64,000 nt of DNA from Mycobacterium basiliense (GTDB taxonomy: Bacteria > Actinomycetota > Actinomycetes > Mycobacteriales > Mycobacteriaceae), in assembly GCF_900292015.1 (NCBI RefSeq), contig NZ_LR130759.1:62001-126000 (forward strand), read 5' to 3'. Below the pieces are notes generated by a model. The model was given only the letters and a program-made list of their open reading frames with translations. It did not search any database and was not told the origin of the DNA. Position numbers and translations under genes: made by a program. Positions 56,505 through 64,000 of this stretch are shown in pieces (the first letter of the stretch is position 1; every line of letters starts with the position of its first letter).

Positions 56505-57950
56505 ATGGCGGGGATTCGGCTGACCACCAGGGTGCAGGTTAGCGGCTGGCGCTTCCTGCTGCGCCGACTCGAACACGCCATCGTGCGTCGGGACACTCGG
56601 ATGTTCGACGATCCGCTGCAGTTTTACAGCCGTTCGGCCGCGCTCGGCGCTGTGGTCGCGGTCCTCATTCTGGCGGGCGCGGGGTTGCTGGCGTTCTTTA
56701 AGCCGCAGGGTGACCTCGGCGGCGCGAACCTGCTCGCGGACCGCACGACCAATCAGCTCTTTGTGAGATTGTCGGGACAGTTGCATCCCGTGTACAACCT
56801 GACTTCGGCGCGGCTGGAGCTGGGCAACCCGGTCAACCCCACGTCGGTGAAATCCTCCGAACTGAACACGCTGCCCAAGGGCACCGCGATCGGAATTCCC
56901 GGCGCACCGTACGCCACGCCTGTCACCGAAAGCAGTACCTCGACCTGGGCCCTGTGCGACACGGTCACGCACGCCGACAGCACCTCGCCGGCGGTACACA
57001 CGACGATAATCGCGACGCCGTTGCGGATCGATCCGGACGTCGAAGCGCTGCGGTCAGACGAGGCCGTGCTGACCTCTCACCGCGGCGGGACATGGATCGT
57101 CACCCCGAAGGGGCGGCACGCCATAGACCTGGCAGACCACGCGCTCACTACGGCCATGAAGATACCCCAAACCGCCAAGCCGGCCCCTATCTCCGAGGGC
57201 ATGTTCAACGCGTTGTCCGATCAGGGATCCTGGCAGCTCCCTCCGATAGCCGCCGCCGGCGCGCCCAATTCGATTGGGCTGCCCGCGGATTTGGTCATCG
57301 GCTCGGTGCTGCAAAGCGATACATCTTCGGGACCACAACATTTCGTGGTGCTGCGCGACGGCATCGCGGCGGTGAACACCAACACCGCTGAAGCGCTGCG
57401 CGACACGGAATCCTATGGACTGGTAGAGCCGCCGTGGGTGTTGCCGGACGTGGTTGTTGGCATGCCGCAAAGGGTCTACGCCTCCCCGCTGCCCGACGAA
57501 CCGCTCAAGTTCGTGTCTCGGGCGCAAGAACCCACGCTGTGCTGGTCGTGGGCACGTGGCGCCGGGGACCAGTCACCAAGTACAACCGTACTGTCCGGCC
57601 GACACTTGCCCGTGGCGCCGTCGGCGATGAACATGGGAGTCAATCAGATCCATGAGGCGGCAACCGTTTTCACCGACGGCGGAAAGTTTGTTGTGCTGCA
57701 GTCGCCGGATCCCCGCTACGCCGAATCGATGTACTACGTCGACCCACAGGGTGTGCGCTACGGAGTACCCGACCTGGAGGCGGAGAAGGCGCTAGGTCTC
57801 AGTTCCCCCCAAGTCGCGCCTTGGGAGATTATTCGTCTGCTGACCGAGGGGCCGGTGCTGTCCAGAGACGCCGCGCTGCTAGAGCACGAGGCGCTGCCCG
57901 TCGACCCGAGCCCCGAAAAGATCCCCGCCGTAGCCGCCGGGGCCCCGTGA
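56505..57950 (+). CDS. eccB: ESX secretion-core protein EccB, ESX-1 type
   Basis: 481 residues from ATG at 56505, reading through [40 protein letters not shown], which closely matches EccB1. One membrane helix (~47-65) anchors a periplasmic domain with [51 protein letters not shown] and a C-terminal [15 protein letters not shown]. EccB joins EccC, EccD and EccE in the inner-membrane type VII complex. Here it is followed by PE and PPE genes, with the eccC ATPase genes missing. Confidence 0.94.
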   Translation: MAGIRLTTRVQVSGWRFLLRRLEHAIVRRDTRMFDDPLQFYSRSAALGAVVAVLILAGAGLLAFFKPQGDLGGANLLADRTTNQLFVRLSGQLHPVYNLTSARLELGNPVNPTSVKSSELNTLPKGTAIGIPGAPYATPVTESSTSTWALCDTVTHADSTSPAVHTTIIATPLRIDPDVEALRSDEAVLTSHRGGTWIVTPKGRHAIDLADHALTTAMKIPQTAKPAPISEGMFNALSDQGSWQLPPIAAAGAPNSIGLPADLVIGSVLQSDTSSGPQHFVVLRDGIAAVNTNTAEALRDTESYGLVEPPWVLPDVVVGMPQRVYASPLPDEPLKFVSRAQEPTLCWSWARGAGDQSPSTTVLSGRHLPVAPSAMNMGVNQIHEAATVFTDGGKFVVLQSPDPRYAESMYYVDPQGVRYGVPDLEAEKALGLSSPQVAPWEIIRLLTEGPVLSRDAALLEHEALPVDPSPEKIPAVAAGAP

Positions 57951-58046
57951 AGGCGGCCATCACCACCCGGCCACGGGCGTCTGCTGGACGTCGGCAGATG
58001 GCTGATCCGTCCGAATTCGAACACTAGTTGTAGAGGAGCTGTTCAG

Positions 58047-58343
58047 GTGCAGTCCATGTCTTATGACCCGGCCGTGGCGGGCCTCGTGGCCAGCATCGTT
58101 GCCAATGCCTACCGGGGTTTGGCGGCTGGTACGTCGGCGTCGGCGGCGGTGACCGGGCTGGCTCCGGCAGGGGCCGACGAGGTCTCGGCGCAATTCGCGT
58201 CGGCGTTCGCGGCGGAGGGCGCCCAGGTGTTGGCGCTAAACACCTCGGCTCAGGAAGAACTTGCCCGGGCCGGTGAGGCATTTCAGCAGATCGCCAACAT
58301 GTATTCCGCCGTCGACGACAACTGGTCGGACGCATTGGCGTAA
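58047..58343 (+). CDS. PE protein, PE35-like
   Basis: 98 residues from a GTG at 58047. It resembles PE35: [54 protein letters not shown], ending in a short helix (YSAVDD). The export motif YxxxD is at MYSAVDD. No long C-terminal domain. It should form a heterodimer with the adjacent PPE68-like protein. In M. tuberculosis the esxBA operon begins at PE35. Confidence 0.93.
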   Translation: MQSMSYDPAVAGLVASIVANAYRGLAAGTSASAAVTGLAPAGADEVSAQFASAFAAEGAQVLALNTSAQEELARAGEAFQQIANMYSAVDDNWSDALA

Positions 58344-58395
58344 TCGGCTGCACTGCCGAAGAATCCGCTCACTTCAACAGACTCGAAAGGCGTTA

Positions 58396-59526
58396 ATGAC
58401 CATGCTGTGGCACGCGATGCCGCCGGAGCTCAACACCGCTCGGCTCTTGGCCGGAGCGGGCGAGGCGCCGGCGCTGCAAGCGGCATCGGGATGGCAGGCG
58501 CTGGCGGCGGCGCTGGCGGAGCAAGCTGAGGAGCTGGCGGCGAACCTGGTCTTTCTCGGTCAATCGTGGACCGGTTCGGGCAGCGAACGTGCGCTGACGG
58601 CGACCACACCGATGGTGATCTGGCTGCGTAATGCCGCAGAGTTGGCGCGCGAGCGTGCGCTGCAGGCCACCGCCCAGGCCGCGGCGTATGCGCAGGCGCT
58701 GGCGATGACGCCCTCGCTACTGGAGATCCTCGCCAACCACATCACCCACGCAGTGCTGGCGGCGACCAATTTTCTCGGCATCAACACGGTGCCCATCAGT
58801 ACCAACGAAACCGACTACTTCGTCCGCCTGTGGAATCAGGCCGCCACCGCAATGGATATCTATCAGGCTCAAACCACGATCAACACGGTTTTCGACAAGC
58901 TCGAACCGATGAAGGCGATCCTGGGTCAAGACCTAGGCCAGGTCACCAATACCGTGGGCCAGCTCGCGACGGCGTCGTCAAACCAAATCTTCGGCGCCGG
59001 GGAGTTGCCGATCCAGCCGATCTCGGGTGCTAGCGGTTCCCTGCTGCAGTTGTTCCAACCGCTGCAGGCGGCCACCTCGCTGCTTGGCCTGGGATCCGGC
59101 ATGAGCGGCATGGGTAGCCAGGTTGGCCAGAATCTGGGAACCGGGCTTGAAACCCAGGTGGGATTGGTGGGCGCCAACCCGCTGTCCAACCACCCGCTGG
59201 CCGGAGGTTCGGGCGCCAGTACCGGTGCCGGGCTGTTGCGTGCGGTGTCGCTACCCGGTGCGGGTGGGACATTGACTCGCACACCACTGATGGGGGCGCT
59301 GCTCGACAAGCCGGCCGATCCGCTGGCACAGCCGATCGGAGCCGGCGCCGGCCCGTCGACCACGAGCGGGCTTGCTCCGATGGGCGGGGGCGCACTGGGG
59401 CCGGGCGCGACGGCTGGTGATTCCTCGCAGCCGAGGCCGGCCACGCAGGCTACGCCGACCCAGCCGCGCGAGGCGGCCGACGACGCCGAAGACCACGGCG
59501 GCTGGGACGACGAGGACGACTGGTGA
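58396..59526 (+). CDS. PPE protein, PPE68-like
   Basis: 376 residues from ATG at 58396 (or the ATG at 58402). The N-terminus [20 protein letters not shown] and [24 protein letters not shown] match PPE68, as do the internal [39 protein letters not shown] and the acidic tail ending DDEDDW. PPE68 sits at the junction between PE35 and the EsxBA pair in ESX-1. Here it lies 52 bases after the PE gene. Confidence 0.95.
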   Translation: MTMLWHAMPPELNTARLLAGAGEAPALQAASGWQALAAALAEQAEELAANLVFLGQSWTGSGSERALTATTPMVIWLRNAAELARERALQATAQAAAYAQALAMTPSLLEILANHITHAVLAATNFLGINTVPISTNETDYFVRLWNQAATAMDIYQAQTTINTVFDKLEPMKAILGQDLGQVTNTVGQLATASSNQIFGAGELPIQPISGASGSLLQLFQPLQAATSLLGLGSGMSGMGSQVGQNLGTGLETQVGLVGANPLSNHPLAGGSGASTGAGLLRAVSLPGAGGTLTRTPLMGALLDKPADPLAQPIGAGAGPSTTSGLAPMGGGALGPGATAGDSSQPRPATQATPTQPREAADDAEDHGGWDDEDDW

Positions 59527-59617
59527 GTGGGCTGGTGATAACGGACTTCCCGGCCATCCGGGCCGGAAGACTTGCCAAGATTTTGGCGAGAAAGAAACGG
59601 ACAGAAAGTAGTTCAGC

Positions 59618-59920
59618 ATGGCAGAGATGAGGACCGACGCCGCCACTCTCGCGCAGGAGGCGGGCAATTTCGAGCGGATCGCCGGCGACCTGAAGACCCA
59701 GATCGATCAGGTGGAATCAACAGCGGGCTCGCTGCACGGCCAGTGGCAGGGCGCGGCGGGCAGGGCCGCCCAGCAAGCGGTGTTGCGCTTCCAGGAGGCG
59801 GCTAACAAGCAGAAGGCCCAGCTGGACGAAATCTCGACGAATATTCGCCATGCCGGTGTCCAGTACTCCAAGGCAGACGAGGAGCAGCAGCAGGCGCTGT
59901 CCTCGCAAATGGGCTTCTGA
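59618..59920 (+). CDS. esxB: EsxB (CFP-10-like) secreted WXG100 protein, copy 1
   Basis: 100 residues that follow the known EsxB closely: [41 protein letters not shown] as the WxG turn, [38 protein letters not shown]. The YxxxD export signal is YSKAD, and the C-terminal residues are those that bind EccC in ESX-1. It should pair with EsxA encoded 38 bases downstream. Confidence 0.97.
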   Translation: MAEMRTDAATLAQEAGNFERIAGDLKTQIDQVESTAGSLHGQWQGAAGRAAQQAVLRFQEAANKQKAQLDEISTNIRHAGVQYSKADEEQQQALSSQMGF

Positions 59921-59958
59921 CCCCCACTAACACATCGAACGAAACGGAGCAGTACGAC

Positions 59959-60246
59959 ATGTCAGAACAGCAGTGGAATTTCGCCGGCATCGAGGCCGCC
60001 TCGAGCGCCATTCACGGCAATCACTCCAGCATCGGTTCTCTTCTTGATGAAGGCAAGCAGTCGTTGGCGAAGCTGGCGGCCGCCTGGGGTGGCAGCGGTT
60101 CGCAGGCTTACCAGGCTATCCAGCACCGGTGGCATCAAACCGCCCACGAGCTCAACGATGCGTTGCGGAACCTGGCGCGCACCATCAGCGACGCCGGTCA
60201 GGCCATGGCCTCCACCGAGGGCAACGTGACTGGGATGTTCGGCTAG
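59959..60246 (+). CDS. esxA: EsxA (ESAT-6-like) WXG100 protein, copy 1
   Basis: 95 residues with the EsxA pattern: [54 protein letters not shown], and ending [12 protein letters not shown]. The WGG turn and the C-terminal tail are conserved. It is the partner of EsxB copy 1 and would be secreted as the heterodimer; membrane-perturbing activity is known for the ESX-1 counterpart. Confidence 0.97.
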   Translation: MSEQQWNFAGIEAASSAIHGNHSSIGSLLDEGKQSLAKLAAAWGGSGSQAYQAIQHRWHQTAHELNDALRNLARTISDAGQAMASTEGNVTGMFG

Positions 60247-60371
60247 CAGCAGTGGTAAATGCCGAGTGCGGCGGACTTGCCGGCCTCCTGCGCGGCAAGT
60301 CTCACCACCATTGCCAACAGTACAAATGCCACCTCGGCAACCAAAAGCGTGAAAGGAGAACGTGATCGCCC

Positions 60372-60674
60372 ATGTCAGAGATGACCACCGATGTCGCGAC
60401 CCTGACCAGTCAGGCCCACCGGTTCGAACATATTGCTGATGAACTCAAGGAATCGATTCGACGGGTGGAGTTGACCGCCAGCGGGTTGCTGCTGGCCTGG
60501 CGCGGACAGGCCAGTCTGGCCGCCCAGGCCGCGATTGTGCTGTTCCGTCAAGCGGCCAGTCACCAGGTCAAGCAGCTCAACGAAATCTCGACGAAGATTT
60601 CCACCGCCGCGATGCACTACCAACAGACCGACAGCGACCAGACCAGTCTGCTGTCGGCCCAAATGGACTTCTAA
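60372..60674 (+). CDS. EsxB-like WXG100 protein, copy 2 (divergent)
   Basis: 100 residues, the same length as EsxB, but clearly diverged: SEMTTDVATLTSQAHRFEHIADELKESIRRVELTASGLLLAWRGQASLAAQAAIVLF. It keeps WRG, the EISTKIS helix, and an export motif YQQTD, and ends SAQMDF in place of SSQMGF. It lies 125 bases after esxA and forms a second pair with the following gene, so the locus contains a duplicated and diverged esxBA unit. Confidence 0.92.
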   Translation: MSEMTTDVATLTSQAHRFEHIADELKESIRRVELTASGLLLAWRGQASLAAQAAIVLFRQAASHQVKQLNEISTKISTAAMHYQQTDSDQTSLLSAQMDF

Positions 60675-60709
60675 ACCCCCTGAGCACCAGCAGAGTACGG
60701 AGAAGCACC

Positions 60710-60997
60710 ATGGCAGATATGCACTACAACTTCGCCGCTATCGAAATCGGGGTAACCGAAATCCGGGCCGAGGTTGTCGCCACCGAAAAACACCTCCATG
60801 ACGCAGCCCAAGTACTGGCCACCCTGGCCAAGGCATGGGAGGGCAGCGGCTCAGCGGCCTACCAAGACGTTCAACAGCAATGGGACAGCACCTCGGCCGA
60901 GCTCAACGCTGCGCTGCAAAGCCTCGCTCAAGCGATCAACCAGTCCAACCAGGAAATGATCAGCACCGAAACGGCTCTCGCCGCACTGTTCGCCTAG
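60710..60997 (+). CDS. EsxA-like WXG100 protein, copy 2 (divergent)
   Basis: 95 residues, the EsxA length, with ADMHYNFAAIEIGVTEIRAEVVATEKHLHDAAQVLATLAKAWEGSGSAAYQDVQQQWDS. The turn is WEG. The tail (STETALAALFA) differs from EsxA. Pairs with the preceding EsxB-like protein. Distinct surface residues suggest that it does not freely exchange with copy 1; this is inference. Confidence 0.92.
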   Translation: MADMHYNFAAIEIGVTEIRAEVVATEKHLHDAAQVLATLAKAWEGSGSAAYQDVQQQWDSTSAELNAALQSLAQAINQSNQEMISTETALAALFA

Positions 60998-61040
60998 CCC
61001 GCCAACACCCAATGCTCAACACGGACAATAGGACCCGACA

Positions 61041-61397
61041 ATGACCGCGTCGAATAATCCAGTGACTGTCGATGCCACAGCTCTGGAGGCCGCCGGCGAA
61101 AAACTGCGAATCCTCGACTTTCCGTCGCCGCCGAAGCCACCGATCTCGTTGGCGTCGGACTATGCGGCATTGGCAAACAACGAGGTGCTGCCACATATCT
61201 ACTTCGCGGTGCGAGATGTGCTGGCCAACGCCAAGGCGGCCCTGGATCAGTTGGGGGCCAATATGGTCGCCGCGGCTAACGCGTACTCGCACACCGATCA
61301 AACGCTGGGGGTCCAGCTCAGTCGATTTAAATTCCAAGTGCCCGAATCTAATTCGGCAACGTCAGGGGAATCGCTGCAAGGACCGGAGGGAAAATGA
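61041..61397 (+). CDS. EspJ-like short protein
   Basis: 118 residues from ATG at 61041. It resembles the N-terminal ~95 residues of EspJ (VDATALEAAGEKLRILDFPSPPKPPISLASDYAALANNEVLPHI, then NMVAAANAYSHTDQTLGVQLSRF), including an export motif YSHTD. EspJ of M. tuberculosis has ~280 residues with a long low-complexity tail that is missing here. Its stop overlaps the espB-like start by 4 bases. Confidence 0.85.
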   Translation: MTASNNPVTVDATALEAAGEKLRILDFPSPPKPPISLASDYAALANNEVLPHIYFAVRDVLANAKAALDQLGANMVAAANAYSHTDQTLGVQLSRFKFQVPESNSATSGESLQGPEGK

Positions 61398-62827
61398 CGA
61401 AGCCGCTCAATGTGCAAGTGGTGCCCGAGGAACTCATGGCCAGGGCCGCCGAGCTGGAGGTCGTGAGCGCAGTCCCAGCCGGTAATCCTGTGGCGCCATG
61501 CGCGCTTCCGATGATCGCCGACGCGGCTGCAGAGCTTGGTTTTTCGGCCGACACAATGCGGACCTACCTGGCCCTGGGAACCCAGGCGCGACGAAAAGTG
61601 GCGGACGCCCTGAGGCAGGCGGCCAAGTCCTATCAAGGGACCGACGAGGATGCCGCACAGGCCTTGAATTCCGGCGCCGACACGGTCTCGCCGGTCACGC
61701 CCCACCCCGTCGTGAGCGACCGCGCACCCGGACGCCTTGGCGACGGCCGCGGTGTTGGCGCCGGCGCAACGCCTCCCCCGTCCTATCCCGAGGTAAGGCA
61801 GGCGGCGGAACAGATCGCAGAGCCCGACCAGGGCACCGCCTTTAACGCGTTTGCCGAGGCGTGGACTCAATACCTGCAACCGTTGCTGAACTCTACGGAG
61901 GCGTTTCGGCCCTTTGAGAACTGGCAGGGCGACGCGGCCACTGCGGTTGAGGCGGACTTTCAACAGTTCCGGGACTGGGTGTACAAGATGGCCGATATGG
62001 TCAGGCAGCTGATCACCCAGGCGCAAGGCGTCACGTCGGCCCAAGGCTGGGCGATCACGCAGCACCCCACCGTCGAACAGCTGAAGCAGCTCGACGCCCA
62101 ATGGGTTGAAGCCGAGGAATTCAAGCGGGCGGGGTTCAACGTCAGCAAAGTCGAGCATTCGATCATGCAGAAGTACGCGACCTACCAGCAAACGTCGCAG
62201 TCGGTGCTGGCGGAATACTCCAAGAGAGCAAACCTGCCGCTGCCGGCGTTGGAACCACCGGATCCTCCCGCCGCCTACAGTCCCACACCCGCGCCGGACC
62301 CCAGTCCCACGCCGGCGCCGACCCCGGGGCCCACGCCGGCGCCGACGCCGAGTTCTGGTGCTGGCGGTCTTTCCGGCATGCCCATGATGATGGGCGGTAT
62401 TCCTTCCCTCGGCGGCATGCGATCCGCGGCAACCGGGGGTGCGGGTGCGGGCGTGGCCCGGGGCCTGGCGGGCGGGCCGGCGCTTCGACCGGCCGCGCTG
62501 GGCGGTGGAGCTGGTGGTGGCATGCCCCTGCAGTCGCCGTCGGGGGCTGACCCAGCGCCTTCGGTGGCCGCGGCGGGCGACGCCGCGAGTCTGGGTCGGG
62601 CTAATCGTGGTGCGGGTGGCGCGGCGGCCGGCCGCGGCGGCATGGGCATGGCGCCGGTGGGCCACGGTGGGCACGGTCAGAGCGGCAACAAGGGCAAACG
62701 CGAGCCGACCGACGACGAGTCGCTGTACACCGAGGACCGAGCCTGGACGGAGGCCATCATCGGCGGCCGTGAGCCGGCCGTGACATCCGATGCCGACGAT
62801 TGGGCAGGGACCGGGAATGCCCTCTAA
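61394..62827 (+). CDS. espB: EspB-like secreted protein
   Basis: 477 residues. The helical N-terminal PE/PPE-like domain has TPxx-type MIADAAAELGFSADTMRTYLALGTQARRKVADALRQAAKSYQGTDED, with export motif YQGTD, and the WxG turn NWQGDAATA. A Pro-Thr-Ala repeat region (residues ~295-335) and a Gly-rich region follow, then the conserved EspB end LYTEDRAWTEAIIGG. EspB oligomerises after cleavage by MycP1 in ESX-1. No mycP gene is visible here. A large antisense open frame spans it but is a shadow. Confidence 0.92.
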   Translation: MTKPLNVQVVPEELMARAAELEVVSAVPAGNPVAPCALPMIADAAAELGFSADTMRTYLALGTQARRKVADALRQAAKSYQGTDEDAAQALNSGADTVSPVTPHPVVSDRAPGRLGDGRGVGAGATPPPSYPEVRQAAEQIAEPDQGTAFNAFAEAWTQYLQPLLNSTEAFRPFENWQGDAATAVEADFQQFRDWVYKMADMVRQLITQAQGVTSAQGWAITQHPTVEQLKQLDAQWVEAEEFKRAGFNVSKVEHSIMQKYATYQQTSQSVLAEYSKRANLPLPALEPPDPPAAYSPTPAPDPSPTPAPTPGPTPAPTPSSGAGGLSGMPMMMGGIPSLGGMRSAATGGAGAGVARGLAGGPALRPAALGGGAGGGMPLQSPSGADPAPSVAAAGDAASLGRANRGAGGAAAGRGGMGMAPVGHGGHGQSGNKGKREPTDDESLYTEDRAWTEAIIGGREPAVTSDADDWAGTGNAL

Positions 62828-62955
62828 AGGGGACCCAACCGGGACTCGCAAGGGATGGGTGGTGGGCTTCCGCGGCTTCCGCGGATGCACGGCTTTGCGC
62901 CGGTTCTGGTGGCGTGCCCGACCCGGACTATCAAACCGTGAAAGGTGACTAGGCG

Positions 62956-64000
62956 ATGCCGGTCTTTATTAAGGAACCCAAAGGTCCCTACGCCGAGGAG
63001 ATGCTCGAACCCAACGGGTGGCCCGACGTGTATGAGGTCGAGCTGCTAAACCAGGCCAGAGACTACTTCATGGTCCACAAACAACTCGCCGAGGTGCACT
63101 CGGCGTGTGTGCAGCAGATGGCGGAAATCTTCGACGGTGGTGTTTGGTCGGGCGATGCCGCTCAGGCTGCGCACGCCAAACTCAGCGACGTCAGCTCGCG
63201 GTTACAGACCGTAGTCACTCAGCTCAAGATGGCCTACATCTGGTACGGCGATATGTCTGCGTTGGTCACGCGGATCAAAGAGCAGATTTGCATCACCGTG
63301 GAAGAGGCTCAAGCGGAAATCACCGAACTCGAGGCCGCCGAACCCGAGGACCCCGCCGCCCCCGCCGAGATCGCGGCATTGATCGCTGCGGCTAATGCAT
63401 CGAACACCAGCCTGGTGGTTACCGTCGCAGCGGCGCTGCAGACGGGCTTGGGGCTGATCCCCGAAGACATGTTCCCGTCGATCGATATCAATTCGCCCGG
63501 GGATTACCTCCCCGATCTCGACTTTCCGATACCTCCGCTACCCGCACCGATCTCCAACAAGATTCCCAAACCCGTTAAGCCGCTGCTGGGCAAGCAAACC
63601 TCAGCGTCGGCCGGGACGCCGTCGGACACCCTGCAGCCCGCCTCTGGCGGTGCCCCGGCGGGCCTCCCCCTGCCCACTTCGGCGGGGACGGCCGCGTTGA
63701 GCCCGTTGTCGAGCCTGAGTGCGCTGTCGTCTCTGGCGTCGATGTCGAATGCGGGGATGTCTGGTAGCTCAGGCGCGGGTCCAGCGGATCCGCCCTCGTC
63801 GGAGCCCTCCGCCCCGGCGGCCGGGGCGGCCGCCGGGACGCTCGCCGCGAGTGGACGTGGCGCACCGGGGGCGGGTGGTTTGGGAATGAGACCCCAGTTC
63901 CTGGGGCCGCAAACTTTGGCGAATTCTGTGCTGTCGCAAACCAGCCCCGCCGCACCGGGCGCCTCGGCGGCGTCGATGCCACCCTTCGCATCTGGTGGCG
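62956..64000 (+). CDS. espK: EspK-like protein (start only, runs off the window)
   Basis: About 348 codons are visible from ATG at 62956. The N-terminus (FIKEPKGPYAEEMLEPNGWPD, then VHKQLAEVHSACVQQMAEIFDGGVWSGDAAQAAH) corresponds to the N-terminus of EspK, including a WSG turn and the long helical segment. From ~residue 200 it becomes Pro/Ser/Ala-rich as in EspK. EspK helps EspB secretion in ESX-1. Gene order espJ-espB-espK differs from ESX-1, where espJ-espK-espL-espB is the order. No stop is reached by 64000. Confidence 0.85.
   Translation, partial: MPVFIKEPKGPYAEEMLEPNGWPDVYEVELLNQARDYFMVHKQLAEVHSACVQQMAEIFDGGVWSGDAAQAAHAKLSDVSSRLQTVVTQLKMAYIWYGDMSALVTRIKEQICITVEEAQAEITELEAAEPEDPAAPAEIAALIAAANASNTSLVVTVAAALQTGLGLIPEDMFPSIDINSPGDYLPDLDFPIPPLPAPISNKIPKPVKPLLGKQTSASAGTPSDTLQPASGGAPAGLPLPTSAGTAALSPLSSLSALSSLASMSNAGMSGSSGAGPADPPSSEPSAPAAGAAAGTLAASGRGAPGAGGLGMRPQFLGPQTLANSVLSQTSPAAPGASAASMPPFASGG

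Noticed and set aside
61298..62890. 530-codon minus-strand frame over espB
   Set aside because: Antisense to the EspB-like gene whose motifs are intact; low-complexity Arg/Pro composition.
1..64000. CRISPR arrays, tRNA and rRNA genes, IS elements
   Set aside because: No regularly spaced direct repeats, no cloverleaf or rRNA segments and no transposase motifs were recognised on either strand.

Overview
The window is chromosomal DNA from a slow-growing Mycobacterium. The evidence is high-GC coding sequence, PE/PPE and Esx proteins, F420-type and Fad enzymes, and a gene order that follows the M. tuberculosis Rv0047c-Rv0068 backbone: padR, DUF1707 protein, DUF5318 protein, ponA1, membrane glycosyltransferase-like protein, DJ-1/PfpI, rpsF-ssb-rpsR-rplI, dnaB, then celA1, a BBE-type flavoprotein, icd2, tetR and an SDR. 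The ESX-1-like partial locus after the SDR resembles the ESX-6 region described in M. marinum. I did not fix the species; the M. marinum/M. kansasii part of the genus is the best guess.

Layout. 1-8.5 kb is backbone: cell-wall synthesis (ponA1) and the ribosomal-protein/ssb operon. 8.5-10.4 kb holds a putative cluster of DnaA-box-like sites and an intein-free dnaB. 10.5-25.6 kb is an accessory block sitting between dnaB and celA1. It carries two AHSA1/ArsR modules (one decayed), a VOC pseudogene, a lone PPE gene and a 10-kb same-strand cluster. That cluster starts with molybdopterin genes (moaA, moaB-type dehydratase, moaC, fused moaX) and runs through a methyltransferase, HAD phosphatase, MFS transporter, MoeZ-type E1/rhodanese, purine/cytidine-type deaminase, cytochrome P450 and Baeyer-Villiger-type monooxygenase. 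25.7-30.7 kb has celA1, a LOG/PpnN-like protein, the BBE flavoprotein and a haloalkane dehalogenase.

30.7-52 kb is a second accessory stretch rich in broken genes (PknD-like kinase, fadE, tetR, MDR dehydrogenase, GNAT). Among them lie intact modules: an fdhF-type molybdoenzyme, a Nudix hydrolase, a thiolase-like Ltp/DUF35 pair, an OhrR-like regulator, an AAA ATPase, a tetR-fadE-glycosyltransferase operon with a palindrome at its start, and a PadR regulator with a palindrome in front of a divergent SnoaL-like gene. A minus-strand ORF at 44433-44873 encodes a hexapeptide-periodic protein that ends in twelve consecutive C-x-x triplets; I do not recognise it.

52-56 kb returns to backbone (icd2, tetR, SDR). 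From 56.4 kb to the window end is a partial type VII secretion locus: eccB, PE35-like, PPE68-like, esxB, esxA, a second divergent esxB/esxA pair, an EspJ-like short protein, EspB-like and the start of an EspK-like gene. No eccCa/eccCb ATPase, eccD, eccE or mycP is visible, so these substrates would need a machine encoded elsewhere, presumably ESX-1.

The two strongest leads are the moa-to-monooxygenase cluster, which looks like a pathway rather than plain cofactor synthesis, and the Cys-triplet repeat protein. The ESX-1-like locus is the most interpretable.
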